Source: Cupriavidus necator A5-1
GTDB lineage: Bacteria; Pseudomonadota; Gammaproteobacteria; Burkholderiales; Burkholderiaceae
Length of the DNA: 64,000 nucleotides
Direction: 5' to 3'
Assembly: GCF_000744095.1 (NCBI RefSeq)
Contig: NZ_JQLI01000001.1
Location: forward strand, 3,348,001 to 3,412,000
Position numbers and translations under genes: made by a program. Shown one piece after another: positions 27,158 through 36,906 of this stretch (its first letter is position 1; the number at the start of each line of letters is the position of its first letter). A model generated the notes under the pieces. The model was not told the origin of the DNA. It did not search any database and saw only the letters and a program-made list of their open reading frames with translations.

Positions 27158-27187
27158 GCTGCTGGCTGGAGAGCTCTCGCCAGCAGC
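27158..27187 (-). terminator. hairpin downstream of the FDPYT-repeat gene
   Basis: GCTGCTGGC and GCCAGCAGC make a perfect 9-bp stem with a 12-base loop. It is 42 bases past the stop of the minus-strand gene at 27230. No T-run; a possible terminator. Confidence 0.4.
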
Positions 27188-27229
27188 GTCGTGCACTCGT
27201 GCACGGGCCTCTTCTTATTGCCCTGCAGA

Positions 27230-27529
27230 TCAGTTGGCTACCGGCGCCGACGCCGCCTTCTCCTTCTTGCTCTTCTTGCTCTTGCTCGACTTCTCCGTGG
27301 CCGGGGCCGAAGCGTCAGTCAGCTCGCTGCGCGTGCTCTTGTTCGCGCCCTGGGTGTACGGGTCGAACTTGTCGCCAGCCTTGGCGCCCTCGGTGTAGGG
27401 GTCGAACTTCTCACCCGCCTTGGCACCCTGGGAATACGGATCGAACTGCTTTCCGGAGCCTTGTGCCTGGGCGGCCAGGGAGGCAGCGCCGAGGGTGAGC
27501 GCGATCGCCGTCGCGACGAATTTGTTCAT
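27230..27529 (-). CDS. small exported FDPYT-x-GA repeat protein
   Basis: A 99-residue protein with a Sec signal peptide (cleavage after about AAQAQ, residue 23). Three tandem repeats of about 15 residues follow: QFDPYSQGAKAGE, KFDPYTEGAKAGD, KFDPYTQGANKS. The tail is rich in Lys, Ser and Ala (KSSKSKKSKKEK). AGGAGAAA precedes the ATG. I do not recognise a named family. A second protein at 51963-52286 has the same signature, KFDPYTEGAR, after its own signal peptide. Likely periplasmic or surface; the basic tail could contact envelope polyanions (inference). No gene is supported in 27530-27856. Confidence 0.75.
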   Translation of the reverse strand: MNKFVATAIALTLGAASLAAQAQGSGKQFDPYSQGAKAGEKFDPYTEGAKAGDKFDPYTQGANKSTRSELTDASAPATEKSSKSKKSKKEKAASAPVAN

Positions 27530-27856
27530 GATTTCTCCTGAGAAATGCCGCTCTCGGGCGGTCGGAATATCGGGCTGACCCCGCCGGGGGGGCAGCCTGG
27601 GCCAGGGTCGCCAACTTCGCTCCCGGCTGTCAACTTGGGGCTTGCCCGGCGCGATTCCTCAAGCCCCCCGTTACTATCTACACGGTCGGATACTAGAGGA
27701 CGAGCCTTCAGATGCCAATGACATGATTGTTGTAGAGACATTTGCATCGACCTGTGTCCAGCGTTGACTGAACGACGTCATATCAACGAATAGGCCTCTT
27801 TTGAACTTCAAGTGGGTGGTATCGTGGCGGATTCCAGGTAAAGAAGAACACAAACG

Positions 27857-28072
27857 ATGCACAGCAAACTGTTTGAAGCAGCCCTTGGCGTACGCGATCC
27901 GTGGTTCGTGCGGGAAGTCGACTTCAATGCGGAAGCCAAGACGTTGACGATCCAGATTGACTTTGCCGCTGGCACCCGCTTTTCCCACCCGGAGGTCGCC
28001 GGTGCTCACCCGGTTCACGACACGGTGACCAAACGCTATCGGCACCTGAACTTCTTCCAGCACGACTGCTGA
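27857..28072 (+). pseudogene. ISL3-family transposase, N-terminal fragment
   Basis: A 71-codon frame reading MHSKLFEAALGVRDPWFVRE, VDFNAEAKTLTIQIDF, HPVHDTVTKRYRHLNFFQHDC and a stop. This is the conserved N-terminus of ISL3 transposases, before the zinc-binding and DDE regions. The remaining ~330 residues are absent, so the element is dead. Confidence 0.85.
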
Positions 28073-28486
28073 TATGACTCCCCCTGTCAATCGGAGATTG
28101 GTTGAGTTCAGTTTCATAGCTCCATATTGCTCCCCACCAATTTCCTGAGGGCGACGTAGCAGTAAGCCTCGACGGTGGATCACGCGTCTATGAGCGAGGA
28201 TTTGTCAAGATCGCTATTGGCCGAAATTTTCATGACTTGTAGCTGAAGTCGCCGTTGCGCTCGCGAGAGGAACCAGCATCTCACCACCTTCTATCCGCTG
28301 GCGCGTCGCCAGCCTCATCCTGTATGCGCGTTACGCCGGAATCTTTTCCCGGGAACATGCCCCATCTGAAAATATTCGGTTACATCGAGGCAACCCAGCG
28401 TGATCACGGGCATGTTCACTCCAACCGTGTTTGCTACGTCACTGCTTGACTAGACCTTACCTCCTTCCTATGAAACCCTGCGGGAT
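28073..28486. other. intergenic region between mobile-element remnants
   Basis: 414 bases with no supported gene. At about 28105-28130 a stretch with CAGTTTCAT weakly resembles the dispersed repeat but is too diverged to count. Confidence 0.35.
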
Positions 28487-29643
28487 TTAAGCCGACTTAA
28501 GGTGTGCGCCTTCGGGAATGACCCCATCTTTGAGATAGCGCCACAGCGCAATGGCGAGACGTTGCGCTACCGCGACGATGGCGATGCGTCGTGCGCGTCG
28601 GTTCGGTCCTGTGCCCTGTGTGCGCTGGTCAAACCATTTCGCTAATGCGCTGCCAGGCTGATAACGCAGCCAGGTCCAGGCCATCTCGATCAGCAACGCG
28701 CGTACCCGCCGGTTTCCCTGTTTGCTAATCCCTTGATCTATCTGGCTTTCGCCGCTGTCGTAGGGTTGCGGCACCAGCCCGACGCACGCACCGACTTGGC
28801 GGTGGTTGTTGAATTCCCGCCAGAACAGTTCGAGGGCAAGGCGCGAAGCGCCCACTTCGCCGATCCCCTTCAGGCGCGCCAGCGCATCGCGACGCTGGCG
28901 CGCGAGTGCCGGTACATTTGTCTGTCGCGTCTTCTCCAGCGCCGCAAGTTGCTGTTCGACGACTGCCAGCCGTTCGCACTCGTGCAGTAACCGCTCACGC
29001 AACTCACGCGGTAACCGCGCACCATCGTGGCAGCGTACCTCATCTCGCTCGAGCCGGTTGGCGAAGGTCCGGTGATCGACCTCATCCCAGCAGCCGAGCG
29101 TGGCCAGCAGCTTGCGCATCCGGTCGCGGTGCTGCAGGACTTCCTTCTGCAGTTGCCCGCGCTCGCGCATCAAGTGGCGCGATGCCTCGTCCTCCGGTGA
29201 CGGGACGTGAATGACGTGCATGCGATCGCGCTCGCTGCGCAGCCACGCGCGCAGGTTTATGACGAGCTTGATGACATCGAGCCGGTCCGTCTTGGCGCGC
29301 CGCTGATGGCGTTCGACCGGAATGCTGGCCGGATCGACAACGTAGCATTCGATGTGTCGGGCCTGCAGCGCGCGACAGATCCAGAACGCGTCCTGTCCGG
29401 CCTCATAGCTCACGACGGTCTGTACGTCTGCTGGCAACGACCACTTCTCCTTGTGTGCCGCGATCAGGTTCAGCACCTCCTGCAGACGCGCCGAGCCTGC
29501 GGCTGTGCGACGGTGTGCACGGCTGGCTTCTCGCGCCGGCCGTCGTGAAGCGCAACTTTCCATTTGGCCGCCGCCAGTTCCAGCGAGACGGCCAGCACGG
29601 GAGTGTCTGAATAGGTCGTGTGTGCTTGAACTGTAGGCATCAT
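28487..29643 (-). pseudogene. IS110-family transposase with a frameshift
   Basis: The C-terminal 330 codons are intact: VSYEAGQDAFWICRALQARH, CYVVDPASIPVERHQRRAKT-DRLDV (DEDD region), LARLKGIGEVGASRLALELF, and PYDSGESQIDQGISKQGNRR with its catalytic-Ser segment, to a stop at 28487. The true N-terminus, MMPTVQAHTTYSDTPVLAVS then LELAAAKWKVALHDG, lies in a different frame from ATG 29643 (or 29640). The two join only if one base is restored near 29488. RBS AAAGGAG precedes the ATG. It is a different IS110 branch from the element at 18444. Confidence 0.8.
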
Positions 29644-29809
29644 CCTCTCCTTTGAGCAAGTGTCGACATGCTGATTTTAGGCATCAACGCGTCGGGTCTC
29701 CCGCTACATAGGATCTGGATCCCACCAAGGAACGGCAACTGCGGGACTGGGTGCGCACTTCAGGGCATCTTCGGCGACAACATTCCCACACTCAACTGTG
29801 AGAGGTGCA

Positions 29810-30070
29810 TTATGAAATCACCGTCGGTATCCCCAACGGCCTCGTTCCCGCACCCCCGTCCTTTGGTATATCAACCCGCAAGACCTGTGGTGGCATGTAG
29901 CTGCCAGAGGACATCCGATTCCAGATCCGATACAAATTGTTCTTCAAATCCGCCTCGAATTCCTTCATCGACTGTCCATCCACGCCCGCCGCCCCGCGGT
30001 TGGCCTTCACCTGCTGATACGCTTCCCACACCTCACGTTTGGAAATACAAAACGGTTTTGCTTTATCCAT
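29810..30070 (-). pseudogene. ltrA: group II intron reverse transcriptase, N-terminal fragment
   Basis: MDKAKPFCISKREVWEAYQQ, VKANRGAAGVDGQSMKEFEA and GTRPLGIPTV are the RT-0/RT-1 region of LtrA-type maturases. The start at 30070 has GGGGAGGA upstream. Similarity stops after GIPTV, before the catalytic YADD region. Eighty-six codons remain of about 450. Confidence 0.82.
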
Positions 30071-30613
30071 GCAGGTCCTCCCCTTGCGGGTTGCCCGCAG
30101 CATAAAGCCGGACGATGACGCCCCTTCGGTCCGACCCTATTACAGAGCCTTCAACCCTACTATGGACGTCTCCGCCCCTATGCCCCGCATCGGTACTCTC
30201 ATCCTTGCGGAGTCCTTCCGCTTGGATTTCTCCCTTCGCATCGGGGCGACAGGTTCCCAAGTTCCTTACCAAAGCCTGAATCGAAGTCACGCCGCCTTTA
30301 TGCCGGATGCCGATTGGGCCGTCAGCAGGCGCCGCCCAACCTTGTCCCGGAGCAAGTGGGCTCCCCGGTTTCGACATCTTCTGGTGAATCTTTCGACACG
30401 TCATCAGCGGTTCACTTACGTTCGTCTCTTCGATCCCTACCTGACAGAGTTCATCCCTGCCTTTTCCAGCGACGCTCACCACGCAGGCTCCTTACCCACG
30501 CAGCTCGTGGCGGTTTGGAGCCCGCTCCTGCAAGCCGACTCCGAAGGACCTTCCTTCATCTTTGGTAAAGCACCGCAGGTATCGATCCTCAGACACCCGC
30601 GTTCTTGGCACAC
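29822..30613 (-). mobile_element. 5' part of a group II intron (RNA domains plus RT start), 3' end missing
   Basis: On the minus strand a GTGTGCC 5' splice-site-like start at 30613 follows GGG. About 540 bases of structured GC-rich sequence then lead to an ORF coding for the N-terminus of an intron-encoded reverse transcriptase. The leader plus RT order is that of a bacterial group II intron. Domains V-VI and most of the RT are gone; the break is at about 29822. It is therefore a 5' fragment that cannot splice on its own. Confidence 0.7.
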
Positions 30614-30731
30614 CCCACTCATTTTTCAAAAGAGCCACGAATAGGCTTCAGGACCACGCCTCCGTTTCCGAGGCTCCATAGCCCGAAAGCCCTTCCCTGC
30701 CGCGCCCACCGTCGAGGCGTCACGCCGCGCT

Positions 30732-30926
30732 GACGGGGCGGTCGTAATCTCCATGTCGGATGATGGGCCGGGCGTCCCCGATGAAGAAGAGCACAAAGTT
30801 CTTGAACGCTTCTACCGCGGCGACGCAAGTCGCAGTACCTTAGAGATCGCGCTTGAGGAGGAATCCACCAAGCTTCTGATTGTCTCCCGTCCCTCGACGC
30901 ACTCTGGCCGACGCGCACATAGCTGA
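30732..30926 (+). pseudogene. sensor histidine kinase fragment (HATPase region)
   Basis: The plus frame reads VVISMSDDGPGVPDEEEHKV then LERFYRGDASRST, the ATP-lid region of QseC/PmrB-type histidine kinases (G1-box DDGPGVP and the FYRGD block). After 38 residues it runs into unrelated codons and a stop. The piece lies just beyond the 5' end of the intron fragment. A PmrA/QseB-like box elsewhere in the window (17373) is a coincidence worth noting but not evidence of linkage. Confidence 0.65.
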
Positions 30927-30990
30927 CTCCAGCTTTATGTAATAGCCACCCTTCTCCCCGCCAACTATCATCAAAGCCAAGTGGGACGCT
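30916..30990 (+). repeat. dispersed ~65-bp repeat, copy D
   Basis: CACATAGCTGACTCCAGCTT then TATGTAATAGCCACCC, CTCCCCGCCAACTATCATCA and AAGTGGGACGCT. The longest copy; shares its left end with copy A and its centre with copy C. Confidence 0.75.
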
Positions 30991-31022
30991 CAAGCGGCTC
31001 CAGCCGAACATTGGTTTGCCTC

Positions 31023-31319
31023 ATGGACCGCGTGATCCTGACCCTCTCGCCTTGGTGCGGGAATGTCCCGCACACTGATCGCCTGAAGGAGCGTCAATTG
31101 TTCGACGATACGAGACATTGGAAAGGCGATGTGCCGCCAGGCCAACCACCGGACCTGTATATGTGGACCATGGCCTGGTATGAGAAGGCAGTCGACCTGG
31201 GCTTCATCGAGCCACCTTTCGAGCCGGATGATTTCGCTGCCTGGCGGCTGCAGGGCTACTTCGACGCCAGACTGACACCCACCGAAGCCGTTCAGGCACT
31301 GTTTGGCTGCAAACACTAG
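31023..31319 (+). CDS. hypothetical protein, possibly a fragment
   Basis: A 98-residue frame starting MDRVILTLSPWCGN and ending FDARLTPTEAVQALFGCKH. The middle has PDLYMWTMAWYEKAVDLGFIEPP. The composition looks like real protein, but I recognise no family and see no clear RBS. Its start is 33 bases after repeat copy D and its end overlaps the truncated decarboxylase, so it may itself be a remnant. Confidence 0.35.
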   Translation: MDRVILTLSPWCGNVPHTDRLKERQLFDDTRHWKGDVPPGQPPDLYMWTMAWYEKAVDLGFIEPPFEPDDFAAWRLQGYFDARLTPTEAVQALFGCKH

Positions 31320-31326
31320 GGCTTTT

Positions 31327-31611
31327 CGGGCGAGGTACTACCCGCTCAAGATCATTCCGCATGTCGATGGCTCGTCCCGGATCTGTGAACTGGTCCGCTT
31401 CTACCTGCGGGATGTCACCGTGCTGGGCGCATGGGAAGGCCCCGCCGCACTGGACCTCCAATCGCACGCGCTCCCGCCGGTCGCGGACCTGTCAGTCAGG
31501 AAGGTCGCCGGCGCCGGGTACGTGATCGCCAATCTCACTCTCGATATCCGCGAGGTCGCCTTTGACTACCTCGCCACCCCACGGGCACCCAGGCTCGTCG
31601 TCAATCAGTAA
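31327..31611 (+). pseudogene. acetoacetate decarboxylase, C-terminal fragment
   Basis: YYPLKIIPHVDGSSRICELV, VTVLGAWEGPAALDL and [13 protein letters not shown] are the C-terminal third of acetoacetate decarboxylase. The N-terminal ~150 residues, including the Schiff-base lysine region, are missing. It ends 17 bases before the 3-hydroxybutyrate dehydrogenase gene, which is its usual partner in ketone-body/PHB metabolism. The break point coincides with the edge of the mobile-DNA region. Confidence 0.8.
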
Positions 31612-31627
31612 TCCACAAGGAGCAAAC

Positions 31628-32410
31628 ATGTCATTGCAAGGAAAAGTCGCGCTGGTCACCGGCGCAGCAAGCGGTATCGGAGAGCAGGTCGCCCGCCAGT
31701 TGGCGCAGGATGGCACCGCGGTCGTCATCGCCGACCTGAATATGCGGAATGCACAAGCGGTCGCCGATTCCATCGGCGCGCAGGGCGGCAAGGCGCTCGC
31801 CGTGTCGATGGACGTGACCAGCGAAGATGCCGTCAATGCCGGCGTCGAAGCGGCAGTCAACGCCTTCGGCAGCATCGACGTCCTGGTGTCCAACGCGGGC
31901 ATCCAGATCGTCAACCCGATCGAGGACTACGCCTTCGCGGACTGGAAGAAGATGCTGGCCATTCACCTGGATGGCGCCTTCCTGACGACGCGCGCAGCCA
32001 TCCGCCACATGTATGCCTCCGGTAAGGGCGGCGCCATCATCTACATGGGGTCCGTGCACTCGCACGAAGCCTCGAAGCTGAAATCGGCATACGTAACCGC
32101 CAAGCATGGGCTGCTCGGCCTGGCTCGCGTGGTGGCGAAGGAAGGCGGGCCGCATGGCGTGCGCGCCAACGTGGTGTGCCCGGGCTTCGTGCGCACGCCC
32201 CTGGTAGACAAGCAGATTCCGGAACAGGCCCGCGCGCTGGGCATCTCCGAGGCCGAGGTCGTGCGCAACGTGATGCTGAAAGAGACGGTGGATGGCGAGT
32301 TCACGACTGCCGCCGATGTCGCCAGGACTGTCGCCTTCCTTGCCGGGTTCGGTTCGGCGGCGCTGACAGGCCAGTCCGTCGTGGTCAGCCACGGTTGGTC
32401 GATGCAATAA
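31628..32410 (+). CDS. bdhA: 3-hydroxybutyrate dehydrogenase
   Basis: A 260-residue SDR that interconverts (R)-3-hydroxybutyrate and acetoacetate with NAD, used in PHB degradation. [20 protein letters not shown] (cofactor), [31 protein letters not shown] with Ser and YxxxK, and the ending SHGWSMQ-stop are hallmarks. The start at 31628 follows AAGGAG; the frame is open further upstream but that part overlaps the decarboxylase fragment. Patatin follows by 16 bases. Confidence 0.92.
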   Translation: MSLQGKVALVTGAASGIGEQVARQLAQDGTAVVIADLNMRNAQAVADSIGAQGGKALAVSMDVTSEDAVNAGVEAAVNAFGSIDVLVSNAGIQIVNPIEDYAFADWKKMLAIHLDGAFLTTRAAIRHMYASGKGGAIIYMGSVHSHEASKLKSAYVTAKHGLLGLARVVAKEGGPHGVRANVVCPGFVRTPLVDKQIPEQARALGISEAEVVRNVMLKETVDGEFTTAADVARTVAFLAGFGSAALTGQSVVVSHGWSMQ

Positions 32411-32426
32411 GGTCGGGGAGCACGAT

Positions 32427-33704
32427 ATGCACCGCACTCGACAACACGATACCGGGCGGGCGAGCCGCGAGGAATTACGCCACTATGACGAAATCGCCCT
32501 GGTCCTGCAGGGTGGCGGGGCGCTGGGCGCCTACCAGGCCGGCGTCTATGAAGGCCTGGCGGAAGCCGGCGTCGGACTCACATGGATCTCCGGCATTTCG
32601 ATCGGTGCACTGAACGCCGCCATCATCGCTGGCAATGCGCCGCAGGACCGCGTCGAAGCCCTGCGCCAGTTCTGGAACACCATCTGCCAGCCTGCGGATC
32701 TCGTCGGCCACGCCAGCGCCTGGTTCCCCGCGGCGCTGGGATTCCCGGACCTGGCGCGCAAGTGGGCGGGCATGTGGGCCGCGGCGCGCGCACTGACGAA
32801 GGGCCAGAAAGGATTCTTCAAGCCACGCTCCCCGTTCGAGACCCTGGGTTTCTCGCACGGCACACCCAACCAGGTGAGCTTCTACGACACGGAGGCGCTA
32901 CGTGCGACGCTGCTCGCGCATGCGGATTTCGATCGCATCAACCGGGGAGACCTCCGCGTCTCGGTGGGCGCCGTCAATGTGCGCACGGGCAACCTGACCT
33001 ACTTCGACAACTCGGTAATACGGCTCGCGCCCGAGCACTTCATGGCGTCGGGTGCGCTGCCGCCGGGTTTTCCCGCCGTGGAAATCGACGGCGAGTTCTA
33101 CTGGGACGGCGGCCTGGTTTCCAACACACCGCTCACGGAAATCATCCGGGAGTGCCAGCACAAGAACACGCTGGTGTTGCAGGTCGACCTGTGGAGCGCG
33201 CAGGGGCACCTGCCGGAAAATCTCCTAGATGTGTCCGAGCGGACCAAGGACATCCAGTATTCAAGCCGCACGCGCGCCATCACCGCCTTCATGAAACAGG
33301 GCCAGCAGTATGCCCGCATGATCAAGGACCTGCTGGAACATATTCCCGAACATGTGCGGCAATCCAACGAAGTCTTCCGGCAGGCACAGCGGGTGGCCGA
33401 TGGCAGCGCGGTCAACGTTGTCCACCTGATCTACAACAACAAGTCCTTCGAAGGGCACTACAAGGACTATGAGTTCAGCGTGGAAACGATGTCGGAGCAC
33501 TGGCACAGCGGGCTGGATGACATCCGGCGCTCCTTCGGCAACGCCGACTGGTTCGAGATCCCGAGCCACGACCTGGGCTTTGTCACGCACGACATACACC
33601 GCCATCCACTGGCCGCCAATGCACCTGATCACCGCGAACTGGCCGATACCGATGACGCCGCGAGGATTGCGACTGCCGATAGCCGTATTCGTGTGGACGC
33701 CTAG
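32427..33704 (+). CDS. patatin-like phospholipase with DUF3734 tail
   Basis: A 425-residue PNPLA-family hydrolase. The oxyanion-hole motif is QGGGALGAYQAG (residues 28-39), the nucleophile elbow GISIG with Ser58, and the catalytic Asp in YWDGGLVSNTPL near residue 226. The C-terminal third fits DUF3734 (SNEVFRQAQ, LIYNNKSFEGHYKDYEFS). This domain pair next to 3-hydroxybutyrate dehydrogenase is a recurrent arrangement in PHB-forming beta-proteobacteria. Cytoplasmic; it may act on PHB-granule or membrane lipids (inference). Confidence 0.9.
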   Translation: MHRTRQHDTGRASREELRHYDEIALVLQGGGALGAYQAGVYEGLAEAGVGLTWISGISIGALNAAIIAGNAPQDRVEALRQFWNTICQPADLVGHASAWFPAALGFPDLARKWAGMWAAARALTKGQKGFFKPRSPFETLGFSHGTPNQVSFYDTEALRATLLAHADFDRINRGDLRVSVGAVNVRTGNLTYFDNSVIRLAPEHFMASGALPPGFPAVEIDGEFYWDGGLVSNTPLTEIIRECQHKNTLVLQVDLWSAQGHLPENLLDVSERTKDIQYSSRTRAITAFMKQGQQYARMIKDLLEHIPEHVRQSNEVFRQAQRVADGSAVNVVHLIYNNKSFEGHYKDYEFSVETMSEHWHSGLDDIRRSFGNADWFEIPSHDLGFVTHDIHRHPLAANAPDHRELADTDDAARIATADSRIRVDA

Positions 33705-33938
33705 CGCTGCGCTGGAGGAAGCTGAGCCAGGCCAGACAAGCCGAGGCTCGGCCGCGTATCGAGGTGACAACCAATTGAATCGCAACTCCCGGAACATTGG
33801 CCACGATCGCAGCGCCTCCGCCTCAGCACAGAGGCATGAGGTGCAATGTGCTATTGCTCTCGATCAGCAGCAGCGGCGGTTCGACCGCGAAGCATAGGTC
33901 TGAAGCCGTCAGCACCGGCCGTTCAGTTCCATCATGGA

Positions 33939-34313
33939 CTAGTCGCGCACCTTCGCCCGATCGACCGTCATGTTTGTGGGCATCATGTTCTCGTTGGCGT
34001 TGTGCATGACCCACAGCGAACCGGCGACGATAATGGCCAAAAGCAGGCCACAGCAGAATAGGATAGCTGTGTTCTCGCGCTGGTCTCGCGATGTGCCCAA
34101 ATGCAGGAAGAAAACAAGCTGCACGATCAACTGGGCGACGCACAACACCACAATGCCGACCAGGACCTTCCCCGGTGGCAACCGGCCCGACATCACGGCG
34201 CCAAATGACGCGAAGGTGAGTACTAGCGATAGCACGAAGCCACTCAGATAGCCCTTCAGGCTCCCGTGCGACGCCGACGCGGCACCGACCGCGTGCAAAT
34301 TAGGGTTGCTCAT
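33939..34313 (-). CDS. cyoD: cytochrome bo quinol oxidase subunit IV
   Basis: A 124-residue protein with three membrane helices. GSLKGYLSGFVLSLVLTFAS, QLIVQLVFFLHLGTS and the final WVMHNANENMM are typical CyoD. Its ATG overlaps the cyoC stop at 34310-34313. It is the last gene of the cyoABCD operon; no cyoE (heme O synthase) follows here. The 234 bases to the convergent patatin gene hold no gene. Confidence 0.95.
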   Translation of the reverse strand: MSNPNLHAVGAASASHGSLKGYLSGFVLSLVLTFASFGAVMSGRLPPGKVLVGIVVLCVAQLIVQLVFFLHLGTSRDQRENTAILFCCGLLLAIIVAGSLWVMHNANENMMPTNMTVDRAKVRD

Positions 34314-34930
34314 ACAAACTCACGAAGATAGACGAAGGTAAACACGCAGATCCAGACCAGATCCAGGAAGTGCCAGAACAAGCTCAGGCAGGCCAGCCTG
34401 CGACGGGTCACGCCATCCAGTCCGAAGCGGCTGACCTGATGCATCATGACCGCCATCCACAACAGGCCCAGGGTGACGTGAATCCCGTGCGTGCCGACGA
34501 GGGAGAAATACGAGGACAGAAATGCGCTCACTCCAGGCCCCGCACCCTTGAGCATCAGCTCGCTGAATTCATGGAGCTCCATGCCGATGAATGCAGCGCC
34601 AAGGATGAACGTGATGCGAAGCCAGCGCACTACGCTGTCCTGGCGCCCGTCTTGCATCGACAGCATGGCCACGCCGAAGGTAAAGCTGCTGAACAGCAGC
34701 AACATTGTCTCCCCGAGCACGAACGGCAGGCTGAATAGTTCCCGACCAGCGGGCCCGCCAGCCGTGTTGGCCACCAGGACGCCGAAGGTGGCAAAGAGCA
34801 CCGCAAAGATCAGGCAGTCGCCCATCAGGTAGATCCAGAACCCAAGGGTCGTCTTCGCGCTGTCGTCGTGTCGATCGTGGGCGAGGTGCTCACCAAGGAC
34901 GTGAGCGTCACCAGTCATTGGATGCGTCAT
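34310..34930 (-). CDS. cyoC: cytochrome bo quinol oxidase subunit III
   Basis: A 206-residue heme-copper oxidase subunit III with five TM helices. [38 protein letters not shown] and [17 protein letters not shown] are the family hallmarks. Start and stop both overlap neighbours by 4 bases, so cyoB-cyoC-cyoD are translationally coupled. Confidence 0.95.
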   Translation of the reverse strand: MTHPMTGDAHVLGEHLAHDRHDDSAKTTLGFWIYLMGDCLIFAVLFATFGVLVANTAGGPAGRELFSLPFVLGETMLLLFSSFTFGVAMLSMQDGRQDSVVRWLRITFILGAAFIGMELHEFSELMLKGAGPGVSAFLSSYFSLVGTHGIHVTLGLLWMAVMMHQVSRFGLDGVTRRRLACLSLFWHFLDLVWICVFTFVYLREFV

Positions 34931-36903
34931 GCTGCCACCTGGAGTTGCGCATAGCGCGCGCTTTCGAGCCGCTCAACCTCGGCGGCGGAAACAACATAGT
35001 CAACATCGCGGTTGTAGCTACGCACAATAAAGGTCCCGATTGCACCGACAAGACCAACGAACGCAACGAACCACATGTGCCAGACCAGGGCAAAACACAA
35101 AACCAGGCCGAACGCCGCGATGATGACGCCGGCAGCCGTGTTCTTCGGCAGGTGAATGGCCTCGTATCTGGCCGGGCGAACATAGGCCCGACCGCTTTCC
35201 TTATCGTCCCAGTGCTGCTCCATCGAAGTGATTTTGGGTACATGGGCAAAGTTATAGAACGGCGCAGGCGAAGCCGTAGCCCATTCCAGGCTCCGGCCAT
35301 CCCAAGGATCGCCGGTCAGGTCCTGGTTCTTCTTTCGGTCACGGACGCTGACGCCCAGTTGCACAATCAGCGCGAGAATGCCTGCACCGATAATTACGGC
35401 TCCGCACAGGGCGACGACCAGGTAAGGGTGCCAGTCCACGTTGGCATAATGATTCATCCGGCGTGTCATGCCCTTGAAGCCGAGCACATAGAGCGGCATG
35501 AACGCCAGGTAGAAACCCACCAGCCAGCACCAGAAGGAGACCTTGCCCCAGAATTCATTGAGCGTGAAGCCGAACACCTTCGGGAACCAGAAGTTCAATG
35601 CGGCCAGCAAGCCAAACAGCACGCCGCCGATGATGACGTTGTGGAAGTGGGCAATCAGGAACAGGCTGTTATGCAGCACGAAGTCGGCGCCAGGGACCGC
35701 CAGCAACACCCCCGTCATCCCCCCTATCGCAAACGTGACCATGAAGCCAATGGTCCACAACGTTGACGAGTGGTAACGGATCCGCCCGCGGTACATCGTG
35801 AACAGCCAGTTGAACAGCTTCACGCCGGTCGGGATGGAGATAATGGACGTCATGATGCCGAAGAAGGCATTGACATTGGCACCCGATCCCATGGTGAAGA
35901 AGTGGTGCAGCCAGACGCAGAAGGAAAGAATGCCAATGGAGCACGTGGCGTACACCATGGAACGGTAGCCGAAGAGAGGCTTGCGCGAGAACGTGGCAAT
36001 AATCTCCGAGAACGCGCCAAAGGCTGGGAGAATCAGCACGTAGACCTCCGGGTGTCCCCAAATCCAGATGAGGTTGATGTACATCATTGCATTCCCACCG
36101 AGCTCATTGGTGAAGAAATGCATCCCGAGGTATCGGTCTGCCGCCAGCAGCGCAAGCGTCGCGGTCAGGACCGGGAAGATGGCGACAATCAGGATATTGG
36201 TAATCAGCGCCGTCCAGGTGAAAACCGGCATCTTCATCAGCGTCAGGCCTGGCGCTCGCATGCGCAAGATCGTGACGATAAAATTGATGCCAGTTAGTGT
36301 CGTGCCGAGACCTGATATCTGTAGCGACCATATGTAATAGTCAACGCCGACCGTTGGGCTATACCCGAGCTCCGATAACGGGGGGTAAGCCACCCAGCCG
36401 GTCGCAGCAAAATCCCCCACGAACATCGACAGCATCACGAGCACCACGCCGGCTGCCGACAACCAGAAGCTCAACGAGTTGACAAAGGGATAGGCGACGT
36501 CGCGGGCGCCGATCTGCAGCGGCACGATTACGTTCATCAGGCCAATGATGAACGGCGTGGCCACGAAGAAGATCATGATCACGCCGTGCGCGGTGAATAT
36601 CTGGTCGTAGTGGTGTGGCGGCAAGTAGCCAGCCGCATCGCCAAAGGCCATTGCCTGCTGCGTACGCATCATGATGGCATCGGAAAAGCCGCGAACCAGC
36701 ATCACCAGCGCCAGGATGATGTACATCACGCCGATTTTCTTGTGGTCGACCGAGGTAATCCACTCGGTCCACAGGTACTTCCATTTTCCGAAGTAGGTGA
36801 TGGCCCCGAGTAAGGCCGCGCCCGCCAGCAGGACGACTGCCAGCGTCCCCATGATGATGGGCTCATGGAGTGGGATGGCAGAAAGATTCAATTTTCCAAA
36901 CAT
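34927..36903 (-). CDS. cyoB: cytochrome bo quinol oxidase subunit I
   Basis: A 658-residue heme-copper oxidase catalytic subunit, near the E. coli length of 663. The heme/copper histidines are in [24 protein letters not shown] and [12 protein letters not shown]. The Tyr in HPEVY is the cross-linked tyrosine of the active site. It reduces oxygen to water with electrons from ubiquinol and pumps protons. It starts 3 bases after the cyoA stop. Confidence 0.97.
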   Translation of the reverse strand: MFGKLNLSAIPLHEPIIMGTLAVVLLAGAALLGAITYFGKWKYLWTEWITSVDHKKIGVMYIILALVMLVRGFSDAIMMRTQQAMAFGDAAGYLPPHHYDQIFTAHGVIMIFFVATPFIIGLMNVIVPLQIGARDVAYPFVNSLSFWLSAAGVVLVMLSMFVGDFAATGWVAYPPLSELGYSPTVGVDYYIWSLQISGLGTTLTGINFIVTILRMRAPGLTLMKMPVFTWTALITNILIVAIFPVLTATLALLAADRYLGMHFFTNELGGNAMMYINLIWIWGHPEVYVLILPAFGAFSEIIATFSRKPLFGYRSMVYATCSIGILSFCVWLHHFFTMGSGANVNAFFGIMTSIISIPTGVKLFNWLFTMYRGRIRYHSSTLWTIGFMVTFAIGGMTGVLLAVPGADFVLHNSLFLIAHFHNVIIGGVLFGLLAALNFWFPKVFGFTLNEFWGKVSFWCWLVGFYLAFMPLYVLGFKGMTRRMNHYANVDWHPYLVVALCGAVIIGAGILALIVQLGVSVRDRKKNQDLTGDPWDGRSLEWATASPAPFYNFAHVPKITSMEQHWDDKESGRAYVRPARYEAIHLPKNTAAGVIIAAFGLVLCFALVWHMWFVAFVGLVGAIGTFIVRSYNRDVDYVVSAAEVERLESARYAQLQVAA

Positions 36904-36906
36904 AGC

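Noticed and set aside
28100..28135. Possible further copy of the dispersed repeat
   Set aside because: Only a short CAGTTTCAT-containing match; the later blocks are missing.
17373..30926. Functional link between the PmrA/QseB-like box and the histidine kinase fragment at 30732
   Set aside because: The fragment is only 38 recognisable residues, 13 kb away, and its exact kinase subtype is uncertain.
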